Assembly (NCBI GenBank): GCA_023481335.1
Contig: JAMCWI010000112.1
Coordinates: 1-8,441 of the forward strand
Reading direction: 5' to 3'
From: Bacillota bacterium
GTDB lineage: Bacteria; Bacillota; Desulfotomaculia; Desulfotomaculales; Desulfotomaculaceae
DNA: 8,441 nt
The position numbers were made by a program, and so were the translations under genes. Every line of letters starts with the position of its first letter. Position 1 is the stretch's first letter. This document shows positions 1-4,928 of the stretch, piece by piece. Below the pieces are notes generated by a model. The model made no database searches. It was not told the DNA's origin and saw only the letters and a list, made by a program, of their open reading frames with translations.

Positions 1-144
1 TATAATAAAAGAAAAACATGTGTTCGGAGGCGCCGGAACCAAAATTAATTTCCCCCCGATCAGCTCGTATTGATTGTCATTGTCAATTTTTAGATAATCC
101 TCGTAGGTATACGATCTTTCGGTGTCAGCTTTTTCAGTCCGCAT
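1..144 (-). CDS. Uma2-family (DUF820) protein, N-terminal fragment
   Basis: Only the first 48 codons lie in the window; the gene continues past base 1. The ATG at 144 follows a good ribosome binding site, GGGAGGT, and a clear promoter lies upstream. Residues 12-37 match the opening of Uma2/DUF820 proteins: a TYEDYL helix, then a YELIGGKLILVPAP strand-turn-strand. In this PD-(D/E)XK nuclease-like family the YELI.G.L stretch is a hallmark. Members are common as multiple copies in Peptococcaceae and cyanobacteria, and their cellular role is poorly known. After VPAP the usual H-Q dipeptide is not seen; the residues read PNTCFSFII. A frameshift near positions 20-30 or simple divergence could explain this, so the copy may be damaged. 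Family assignment is fairly sure; intactness cannot be judged. Confidence 0.72.
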   Translation of the reverse strand, partial: MRTEKADTERSYTYEDYLKIDNDNQYELIGGKLILVPAPPNTCFSFII

Positions 145-201
145 TTTCAAACCTCCCATCAACCTGAAGAGAGAGACCAGCTATTGAAACTATTTATCTA
201 A

Positions 202-230
202 ATAATACTATTATTAGTAGATATTTTCAA
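202..230 (-). promoter_or_regulatory. Sigma-A promoter of the Uma2-family gene with internal palindrome
   Basis: On the minus strand a -35 TTGAAA (230-225) and a -10 TATTAT (207-202) are separated by exactly 17 nt, close to the sigma-A consensus. The start of transcription would fall near 195, giving a leader of about 50 nt. A perfect palindrome, TACTA-TTAT-TAGTA (206-219), fills most of the spacer and touches the -10 box. That is where a repressor operator would be expected; the operator role is an inference. Confidence 0.7.
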
Positions 231-258
231 GGCGTTATCCTCTTGTTTCCTTGTTTCT

Positions 259-284
259 AACGGTCAAACGGGTTTTGAACCGTT
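259..284. repeat. Imperfect inverted repeat upstream of the Uma2 promoter
   Basis: Arms AACGGTCAAA (259-268) and TTTGAACCGTT (274-284) are complementary apart from one bulged base, with a 5-nt loop. No T-run follows on either strand, so it is not an intrinsic terminator. It lies about 30 bp upstream of the -35 box at 225-230 and could be a protein-binding site. Apart from this and the promoter, I see nothing coding or structured in 145-382. Confidence 0.4.
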
Positions 285-382
285 ACGTTACCATAAACTT
301 GTCCACTGTTCAAATCTTCCGTCCAGTGAAGAAAGGCTTGTCAGTGAGAATTCACCATTGCTTAGATTGGCAGGGTGCAGAC

Positions 383-412
383 AAAAACCCCTGCCGACAA
401 ATCCGGCAGGGG
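383..412 (-). terminator. Intrinsic terminator of the small-gene pair
   Basis: A perfect 9-bp GC-rich stem, CCCCTGCCG (388-396) with CGGCAGGGG (404-412) and a 7-nt loop, is followed on the minus strand by TTTTT (387-383). It lies about 40 nt after the stop codon of the 37-aa gene, so it closes the minus-strand unit running from 751 to 455. Confidence 0.85.
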
Positions 413-454
413 GCATTTTAAACAACAAGGCAGCTTTTGGATCAGTTTGATTGA

Positions 455-568
455 CTAAATCAAAAACAGGCAGCAACAAACAATGATCAGAATGAGTAAA
501 AATATAAAGATACAACAACAAAGGGGTAACCAGGGGAACCCGCGTAAGGATTCAGCTTCTATGCTCAT
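455..568 (-). CDS. 37-aa cysteine-rich membrane peptide
   Basis: This 37-codon gene is supported mainly by its ribosome binding site: AAGGAGGT sits 6 nt before the ATG, the best Shine-Dalgarno sequence in the window. The product has a short N-terminal part (MSIEAESLRGFPWLPL) and then one hydrophobic segment. Two cysteine triplets, C17-C18-C19 and C31-C32-C33, bracket an 11-residue core of Ile, Leu, Phe and Val (residues 20-30). It ends directly after the hydrophobic stretch with LFLI. A single-span membrane peptide is likely. The gene begins 27 nt after the stop of the 51-aa coiled-coil gene and is followed by a strong terminator, so the two are probably co-transcribed. I recognise no family. 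The cysteines could bind metal, carry lipid or form disulfides, but nothing in the sequence decides between these. Confidence 0.65.
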   Translation of the reverse strand: MSIEAESLRGFPWLPLCCCIFIFLLILIIVCCCLFLI

Positions 569-595
569 CCAAATACCTCCTTCTTTCATCAAAGA

Positions 596-751
596 TCATT
601 TCATTGCAATTTCGCTATTATTTTTGCTGTATTTCTTGATAAGCTCCTCAAGTTCATTGAGAAATTCTTCAACTTTATCTAATTCAGCATCCGAGAGTCT
701 CTGTAATAGTTCTTCCTTTGCCTTCCTGTTTATTTCATCGTTATTTTGCAT
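596..751 (-). CDS. 51-aa charged coiled-coil protein, unknown function
   Basis: Starting at the ATG at 751, behind GGGGGGTGA, the product is 51 residues long. It is dominated by one amphipathic, highly charged helix, roughly residues 6-40, with leucines at heptad-like spacing (KEELLQRLSDAELDKVEEFL, then LEELIKKY). There is no cysteine, signal peptide or membrane segment. The same frame is open upstream to 826, but the extra 25 codons cover the likely promoter region and lack a ribosome binding site, so I use the internal ATG. The gene is followed after 27 nt by the 37-aa membrane peptide gene, and the unit ends at the terminator at 383-412. A soluble partner or regulator of that peptide is conceivable but unproven. 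No family recognised. Confidence 0.6.
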   Translation of the reverse strand: MQNNDEINRKAKEELLQRLSDAELDKVEEFLNELEELIKKYSKNNSEIAMK

Positions 752-845
752 CGACTCACCCCCCAAATGATTTACCATACCTGTCGCTACGACCCTTGTT
801 GTTCCATAATATGGATTACAATGCAAAAAGGTTCCATTATTTGTT

Positions 846-878
846 TGAAAAACAGAAAACCCGGACTTTCCGTCCGGG
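846..878 (-). terminator. Intrinsic terminator of yjfB-like gene
   Basis: A perfect 7-bp stem, CCCGGAC (860-866) and GTCCGGG (872-878) with a 5-nt loop, is followed on the minus strand by TTTTCTGTTTTTC. It begins 7 nt after the stop codon of the YjfB-family gene. Confidence 0.85.
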
Positions 879-885
879 AATAACG

Positions 886-1077
886 CTAGGCATATTTATC
901 TACATATTGTCCTAAATGAGCATCGGAAACATGATCCGTTGAATCAGAAATTAGCCGGTTGATTGCATTGGCATTTTGTACGGCAACATCCATCACTTTG
1001 TCCAAGACCATGATTCCTGCGGTTTCCTGGGTCTTGGCTTGGGATAAAGCCGCAGATACTGCAGCAACGTCCATCAT
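886..1077 (-). CDS. yjfB: YjfB-family putative motility protein
   Basis: The 63-aa product starts M-M-D-V-A-A-V-S-A-A-L-S-Q-A-K and ends HLGQYVDKYA. This is the pattern of the YjfB family (Pfam YjfB_motility): an N-terminal helix MDVxxxSxxLSQAK, a central helix with V-M-D near residues 28-30, and a C-terminal HLGQxxD motif. Members are about 60 aa, so this one is full length. In Bacillus subtilis yjfB belongs to the sigma-D motility regulon; the molecular function is unknown. The start is ATG at 1077 or the adjacent ATG at 1074, behind a GGGGGGG Shine-Dalgarno. The open frame continues upstream to 1170, but that part is the riboswitch leader. Control by c-di-GMP through the GEMM-I riboswitch fits a motility role. 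It is monocistronic, with its own terminator. Confidence 0.85.
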   Translation of the reverse strand: MMDVAAVSAALSQAKTQETAGIMVLDKVMDVAVQNANAINRLISDSTDHVSDAHLGQYVDKYA

Positions 1078-1110
1078 TCTACCCCCCCTTGTTTCCGGTT
1101 TGGGTAAACC

Positions 1111-1156
1111 CGCAAAGCCAGGCAACAGGGGCATCGTGATGTTTTCCCTGCCTGGC
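1111..1156 (-). promoter_or_regulatory. Expression platform hairpin of the c-di-GMP riboswitch
   Basis: Just after the aptamer, GCCAGGCA (1156-1149) pairs perfectly with TGCCTGGC (1124-1117); GGG/CCC extends the stem past a 3-nt bulge. Only TTTGCGGGTTT follows, a poor U-tract, so termination would be weak or factor-aided. The segment TGGCTTTGCG (1120-1111) is also a perfect 10-nt complement of the aptamer core CGCAAAGCCA (1202-1193). The two pairings compete for TGGC, as expected of a switch. My inference is that ligand binding locks the aptamer and frees the hairpin to form, giving an OFF switch. Polarity is not certain. Confidence 0.6.
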
Positions 1157-1230
1157 AGCCCGGCTGTCATAGCTTCTGATGCCTTAGACCCGTGGCTTTG
1201 CGTCCTCAGCTTTCGCTAAGTTTGCCTTTT
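1153..1230 (-). promoter_or_regulatory. Cyclic-di-GMP-I (GEMM-I) riboswitch aptamer
   Basis: Read on the minus strand, the leader contains the GEMM-I signature in order: AAAAGGCAAAC, a hairpin AGC-GAAA-GCT with GAAA tetraloop, GGACGCAAAGCCACGGGTCT (about 1205-1186), the tetraloop-receptor pieces CTAAGG and CTATGA, and the closing ACAGCCGGGCTGCC. The GNRA loop, its receptor and the ligand-contacting GGACGCAAAGCC segment are all present, so it should be functional. It lies between the promoter at 1248-1253 and a motility-family gene. Confidence 0.92.
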
Positions 1231-1247
1231 TCAGTGGATATGCAGTT

Positions 1248-1256
1248 ATTATATCA
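1248..1256 (-). promoter_or_regulatory. Extended -10 promoter for the riboswitch/yjfB transcript
   Basis: On the minus strand TGATATAAT gives a perfect -10 TATAAT (1253-1248) with the upstream TG of an extended -10 element. The hexamer 17 nt upstream, TATCAT, is a poor -35. Transcription would start near 1241, about 10 nt before the GEMM aptamer. There is no obvious sigma-D site. Confidence 0.65.
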
Positions 1257-1344
1257 CAATTCTATTGAATATGATAATATTTTCCTGTAAAAATGTCACA
1301 ATGAGAAGTGGAAGCAGGCCCGGAAATAATCCCGAACCCTCTTG

Positions 1345-3054
1345 TTATACATAATTTCTTCCGATGCTGGCCATGGCAGCACCGATATTGAGCAGTTGAT
1401 CGTAAGTGGCTACAATTTGCTCCAGTGAACCGGTTACCACCTTGATTGCCTTCTCCTGCTCCATGATCATGACGCTGTCTTCCCTTAAACGGGCTAAAAC
1501 ACTGGCGATATCCTCAAAGGCCTTGGTGGCCTTCTCAGATTGCAGCTTGCTTTGGGCCGCTATGTTGCGGATCTCATCAATATCGGGAGAGGCCAGGGGA
1601 AACTGGGAAGGTATGGGCAGCTCTTTTTGAGATACCATTAACAGCACCTTATTGGCCAGTTCCAGTGTATCCTTGGCGATGGTATTGGTTTCCTCCATCA
1701 GGGCTTCCAGGTGCTGGTTCCTGCTGTTTATCTTAGAAGTGGTTCCCTTGAGGGTCAGTGTAGAGAAATTAATGGATTCCATAGAAAGCATTAATTTGCC
1801 GCTCATATCCATCAGGCTGCTGGTCAGGGCCGGCACCTGCCGGAGCAGAAAGGGCAAACACATTTCCTTTTCAGCCATCCCCTGTAAACAGGCCACGGCT
1901 TTTTCCCAACAGGTATCATAACCACAGGCACTGCAGTTAATGAGATCCCGGGTATTATGTTTGCCCGTTTCTTTTAAGGTTTGCCAGACTTGTTCGTCTG
2001 TAAAGGTTTTCTTTAAAACCGGTTTGGCATCAAAGATTCTGGTAAAGTTTAGTTTCTGGGCAACCTGTCCCATTTCTTCATCACTAACGGCATGGCAGCT
2101 TTGGTTAACGGTTTTCGCCACCTGGTGAGCTCTTACCACGTAGGGTTTGTTGCTGACCATCCCCGGCCCCATGACACAGCCTTCGCAGACCAGCATATCT
2201 GCAAACCTGGGCGTGAAATCTCCGGTTTCAATGGCCTTTAGCACTTCGATGCAGCGCTGGGCCCCTTCCACCACGACGACTTCCATACTGGCAACATCTT
2301 CGGTAATGCCGGATGTTTTTAAAAGGCCGCCGCTGATAGGAAATGTGCGTGCAATATACGGCTGCGGGTTATCCCAGGGCTGTTCTGCCAACTCTCCCCA
2401 GGCTTCACTTTCCTCCAGCCAACGGCTAAGCTGTTTAAAGGTGATTACTGCATCAACATAGCCGCCGGTGTTAGGGTCTGCGGACTCATAGTTTTTAGAC
2501 AAACAGGGTCCGATAAAAACAACTTTAGCATCCGGTTGAACGGCTTTAATCACCTTTGCCTGAATAATCATGGGTGAGTCAATGGGAGCCAAGGATTCAA
2601 TAAGGTTGGGAAAATGTTTTTCTACCAGTTGGACAACGGCCGGGCAGGCAGTTGAAATCATTGTGCCGGCATGCTGTAGTTTAAAAATCTTAGAATACTG
2701 CCCGGCGCAGACACCCGCACCGTAAGCCACTTCCTGCACGCCGGAAAACCCCAGTTGGCGCAGAACTGCCACCATTTGACCGCCGCTGGCAGAAAAAGAT
2801 GCCGGGTAGGATGGCGCAACCATGGCCACCACTTTCATTTTTTGAGCCAGCCAGTTTTCAATCACGGGGGTATCATCATGAACAATTTTTGCACCAATGG
2901 AGCACGCCAGCACACATTGGCCGCACCCCAAACAGCCTGCCTCTACGATCTCCGGCAGCCCTCTTTTGATTGAAATGGTCTTGACGGGGCAGGCCCTTAC
3001 ACAGGCATAACACTTACGGCAATTATTGTGATCGGTCGATATTAAGGTAATCAT
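1345..3054 (-). CDS. Putative sensory [FeFe]-hydrogenase-like iron-sulfur protein
   Basis: A 569-aa soluble protein. Residues 12-23 (CxxCxxCxxxCP) and 41-51 (CxxCxxCxxxC) are two ferredoxin-type 4Fe-4S sites. Residues about 75-320 form the hydrogenase large-subunit C-terminal (H-cluster) domain. Its four expected ligands are present: C137 (STACPA), C184 (GPCLSK), C290 and C293 (CEGC). The proton-relay cysteine of catalytic enzymes (TSCCPxW) is Ala136, and the tryptophan is absent. That pattern is known from sensory HydS-type hydrogenases. Residues 374-399 (CSACGYDTC, then C399) are a further 4Fe-4S domain. Residues about 405-569 are helical, vaguely like chemoreceptor signalling helices (EIRNIAAQSKLQSE), with no kinase or phosphatase domain. 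The role is probably redox or H2 sensing; the partner is unknown. ATG at 3054 or 3057 behind GGGGGTG is preferred to an in-frame TTG at 3066. No clear terminator follows, only a weak CGGGA/TTCCG stem at about 1321-1334. Confidence 0.8.
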   Translation of the reverse strand: MITLISTDHNNCRKCYACVRACPVKTISIKRGLPEIVEAGCLGCGQCVLACSIGAKIVHDDTPVIENWLAQKMKVVAMVAPSYPASFSASGGQMVAVLRQLGFSGVQEVAYGAGVCAGQYSKIFKLQHAGTMISTACPAVVQLVEKHFPNLIESLAPIDSPMIIQAKVIKAVQPDAKVVFIGPCLSKNYESADPNTGGYVDAVITFKQLSRWLEESEAWGELAEQPWDNPQPYIARTFPISGGLLKTSGITEDVASMEVVVVEGAQRCIEVLKAIETGDFTPRFADMLVCEGCVMGPGMVSNKPYVVRAHQVAKTVNQSCHAVSDEEMGQVAQKLNFTRIFDAKPVLKKTFTDEQVWQTLKETGKHNTRDLINCSACGYDTCWEKAVACLQGMAEKEMCLPFLLRQVPALTSSLMDMSGKLMLSMESINFSTLTLKGTTSKINSRNQHLEALMEETNTIAKDTLELANKVLLMVSQKELPIPSQFPLASPDIDEIRNIAAQSKLQSEKATKAFEDIASVLARLREDSVMIMEQEKAIKVVTGSLEQIVATYDQLLNIGAAMASIGRNYV

Positions 3055-3066
3055 CATCACCCCCAA

Positions 3067-3513
3067 GCCTTAAACAAGGAGCTATATTATCAGGATTCGA
3101 CAATGTGTTCATAACTCCTCTTGTAGAATCTTATGATATTAGTTTGTTAAGGAACTTTCTTTACTCTTTATTTTTCAAAAACCAAAAATATATCAATTCC
3201 CTTACCTTTGTTACTTGCAAGATTAATGCCCAACGGTGGCCATATCGCCTGATTTATTCCCCGGGAGGCAGACAAGCTGATCTCTTCGGTGGGGCGATTT
3301 TTCCATTTGGATGAAACTGTGATCAAAAAGTTATAAATCAGCATAGGGAAATGAAAAACCTCCCCTAATTTGTGAAAGGTCTTTTCCTTAATAAAGAAAG
3401 CAAGACCCACAGCCAACTAGCAGGAGTTAGCATTAGCAAACAACAGCTAAACAAGTTTATTAATATTCTTTCCCACCTAACAAGCCAAATTGCGTTAAAT
3501 TTACTCAATAGGG
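3067..3513. other. Intergenic region between divergent hydrogenase-like and corA units
   Basis: No convincing gene lies here; short open frames on both strands lack ribosome binding sites and family resemblance. For the minus-strand gene a possible extended -10, TGATAATAT (about 3093-3085), lacks a recognisable -35. On the plus strand a moderate promoter-like pair, TTGTTA (3144-3149) and TTTATT (3167-3172) at 17-nt spacing, precedes a GC-richer island at about 3225-3302. That island includes ATCGCC (3244-3249) and GGCGAT (3293-3298) followed by TTTTT. This could be a small RNA or a decayed gene; the evidence is thin. Confidence 0.35.
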
Positions 3514-3530
3514 TTGACACTTTGGCTTGT
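3480..3530. repeat. 10-bp inverted repeat around the corA promoter -35
   Basis: ACAAGCCAAA (3480-3489) and TTTGGCTTGT (3521-3530) are perfect reverse complements 31 bp apart. The right arm lies in the spacer between the -35 and -10 of the M-box promoter and the left arm lies upstream, so a dimeric regulator or DNA looping is possible. Two chance matches in AT-rich sequence cannot be excluded. Confidence 0.4.
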
Positions 3531-3542
3531 ATAACCTATATT
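3514..3542 (+). promoter_or_regulatory. Sigma-A promoter of the M-box/corA transcript
   Basis: A perfect -35 TTGACA (3514-3519) and a -10 TATATT (3537-3542) are separated by 17 nt. The predicted start is near 3549, about 13 nt before the M-box aptamer. Confidence 0.85.
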
Positions 3543-3559
3543 TTAAGTAAGTGAATAGT

Positions 3560-3723
3560 TTCTTCGTTAGGTGAGGCTTCTATATAGACAGATGCCACTG
3601 CCCGGAAATGTCGAGAGACTCTAACGGGTTAACAGGTTCTACCGGATTAAGGTTCTACCTAATGTGGCTGGGGCGTTGTGTCCCTAGCTATGTATGTGCT
3701 AAAGCTTGTACGAGTGGGGAAGG
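3560..3723 (+). promoter_or_regulatory. M-box (ykoK-type) Mg2+ riboswitch
   Basis: The leader carries the M-box signature in order: CTTCGTTAGGTGAGGCTTCT at the 5' side, GCCACTGCCCGGAAATGTC, ACTCTAACGGGTTAACAGG, and near the 3' end GTGCTAAAGCTTGTACGAG. CTTCGT and ACGAGT pair to close the aptamer. The 3' flank GAAGG (3719-3723) can pair with CCTTC (3754-3758), the left arm of the following terminator. This is the usual antiterminator arrangement: high Mg2+ folds the aptamer and lets the terminator form, and low Mg2+ allows read-through. M-box RNAs control Mg2+ transporters, in agreement with the downstream corA. Confidence 0.93.
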
Positions 3724-3751
3724 CCCGATTTGCCCTTTGATGGGTTTTTTT

Positions 3752-3785
3752 GACCTTCTTTTTTACGAAGGTCTTTTTATTTTTT
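3752..3785 (+). terminator. Intrinsic terminator of the M-box riboswitch
   Basis: Stem GACCTTC (3752-3758) and GAAGGTC (3767-3773) with an 8-nt loop is followed by TTTTTATTTTTT. It lies about 30 nt after the aptamer and before any start codon, as expected for the regulated terminator of the switch. Confidence 0.9.
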
Positions 3786-3803
3786 CCAATGGAGGTGGTA
3801 AGA

Positions 3804-3881
3804 ATGGATGATCCGTACCCCGGGGCATTATTAAAATATTGTTCGTACATTCTTACCTTTGCGGCTGCCATGGTCAAATGA
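3804..3881 (+). CDS. Candidate 25-aa membrane micropeptide upstream of corA
   Basis: Immediately after the riboswitch terminator, GGAGGTGG (3791-3798) is placed 5 nt before an ATG that opens 25 codons: MDDPYPGALLKYCSYILTFAAAMVK. The stop (3879-3881) lies 26 nt before the corA GTG, so the two would be co-transcribed and Mg2+-regulated. The peptide has an acidic, Pro-containing N-terminus and one hydrophobic stretch (about residues 7-24, with one lysine) capped by a C-terminal lysine. That suits a single-span membrane peptide or a leader peptide affecting corA translation. The bases around its ribosome binding site (CCAATGGAGGTGG) nearly repeat those before corA (CCATTGGAGGTGA), so a local duplication or a decoy start is an alternative. 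No family recognised; conservation would decide. Confidence 0.45.
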   Translation: MDDPYPGALLKYCSYILTFAAAMVK

Positions 3882-3907
3882 CAGTTGCTCCATTGGAGGT
3901 GATTGCG

Positions 3908-4876
3908 GTGATTAAGACCTATCTCTATGACCACCCCGAGGACAAAATGCGCCACGACATCAGTCTGGACAACTTGCACCCGGTGCTGGCCGATAAAGAA
4001 AACCTGTTGTGGGTGGATCTGTACAATTTCTCGGAGCAGGAATTAAAATATGTGGCCAATGCCTTCGACTTCCACGAACTGGCTGTGGAGGACTGCATGC
4101 ATTACAGCCCCCGGGCCAAACTGGACAAATATGATGATTACCATTTCTTGGTGATTCACGCCATTCGTTACAACGAAGAGAGAGACGAAGAAATTATGCT
4201 GGTGCAGCTCAACATTTTTCTGGGTGAAAATTATGTGGTGACGGTTCACAAAAATACCCTGCCCAGTCTTGGCCGGATGGCAAAAATCTGCCTGACGGAT
4301 ACCAATGTCTCCGATAAGGGCAAAGACTTTTTTCTCTACTCCATCATAGACGGCTTGGTGGATGAATATTTTCCGGTTCTCGACCGCATCGGCGATCGTA
4401 TTGAGGACCTGGAAGATGAAATCTACGAAAAACCCAGCCGTGAGACCACCGATGAGTTTTTGGCCCTGAAGAGAACCATTCTAACCATGCGCCGGGCCAT
4501 GAGTCCCCAGCGCAGGATTTTCTATAACATCAGCAGCAGTTCCTTTGCCATCAGTGAGGAAAACCAGCCTTACTACCTGGACTTAAAGGATCACCTGGAA
4601 CGGATTTCGGACACCATTGACGGCTATAAGGATCTGGTGGACGGCGCAATGGCCACCTATTCCTCCATCATCAGTGCCCGCACCAACGAAACCATACGGG
4701 TGCTAACGGTGATTTCAACCATCTTCATGCCCTTAACCTTTGTGACCGGTTTTTTTGGAATGAATGTCCCGTTACCGGATCAAGACTCCATTTGGTCCAC
4801 CGTCAGCATCACCCTGGGGTTGATTACGGTGTCCATGTGGATGATTGTCCTGTTCCGTCAAAGGAAGTGGATGTGA
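3908..4876 (+). CDS. corA: CorA-family magnesium transporter
   Basis: A 322-aa protein of usual CorA length. A cytoplasmic alpha/beta funnel domain occupies about residues 1-230, with typical LLWVDLYNFSEQEL and FHELAVEDC segments. A long helix follows, then TM1 at about 265-283 (VLTVISTIFMPLTFVTGFF), the signature G284-M285-N286 and TM2 at about 295-316, with a basic tail RQRKWM. CorA pentamers import Mg2+ (also Co2+ or Ni2+) across the inner membrane. The start is the GTG at 3908, 5 nt after GGAGGTGA. An earlier in-frame TTG (3839) would overlap the 25-aa ORF and has no ribosome binding site. It is expressed from the M-box leader, so it should be induced at low Mg2+, and it ends at a bidirectional terminator. 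Confidence 0.95.
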   Translation: MIKTYLYDHPEDKMRHDISLDNLHPVLADKENLLWVDLYNFSEQELKYVANAFDFHELAVEDCMHYSPRAKLDKYDDYHFLVIHAIRYNEERDEEIMLVQLNIFLGENYVVTVHKNTLPSLGRMAKICLTDTNVSDKGKDFFLYSIIDGLVDEYFPVLDRIGDRIEDLEDEIYEKPSRETTDEFLALKRTILTMRRAMSPQRRIFYNISSSSFAISEENQPYYLDLKDHLERISDTIDGYKDLVDGAMATYSSIISARTNETIRVLTVISTIFMPLTFVTGFFGMNVPLPDQDSIWSTVSITLGLITVSMWMIVLFRQRKWM

Positions 4877-4877
4877 A

Positions 4878-4913
4878 AAAATGCCTCTGCCCATTTTTAG
4901 GCAGAGGCATTTT
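4878..4913. terminator. Bidirectional terminator shared by corA and rsgI
   Basis: A perfect 14-bp stem, AAAATGCCTCTGCC (4878-4891) and GGCAGAGGCATTTT (4900-4913) with an 8-nt loop, lies between convergent genes. On the plus strand it ends in TTTTGTATTTT and on the minus strand in TTTTTTC, so it can stop transcription both ways. It starts 2 nt after the corA stop and lies 16 nt beyond the rsgI stop. Confidence 0.93.
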
Positions 4914-4928
4914 GTATTTTGAGAATTT

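Noticed and set aside
288..521. Open frame of 77 codons on the minus strand
   Set aside because: It starts inside the 37-aa gene in another frame, has no ribosome binding site and reads straight through the strong terminator at 383-412.
1078..1170. Upstream extension of the YjfB reading frame to 94 aa
   Set aside because: This stretch is the riboswitch platform and the translated sequence is not conserved YjfB; the G-rich ribosome binding site supports the ATG at 1077 or 1074.
3055..3066. TTG start at 3066 for the hydrogenase-like gene
   Set aside because: It would make the G-rich ribosome binding site part of the coding region; the following ATG codons fit that site better.
3023..3112. Possible 29-aa leader ORF overlapping the hydrogenase-like gene start (GAGGAG, then ATG at 3112)
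   Set aside because: The ribosome binding site is only 2 nt from the ATG. The peptide has no recognisable feature, and the likely promoter -10 falls inside it.
3168..3416. Open frame of 82 codons on the minus strand between the hydrogenase-like gene and corA
   Set aside because: No Shine-Dalgarno, no family resemblance, and composition like random translation of intergenic DNA. A decayed gene cannot be wholly excluded.
3372..3554. Open frame of 60 codons on the plus strand with a GTG start
   Set aside because: It has no ribosome binding site and contains the corA promoter -35, -10 and predicted transcription start within its supposed coding sequence.
3839..3907. Longer corA start at TTG 3839
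   Set aside because: No ribosome binding site, the extra residues do not look like CorA, and it would overlap the 25-aa ORF. GTG 3908 has GGAGGTGA at ideal spacing.
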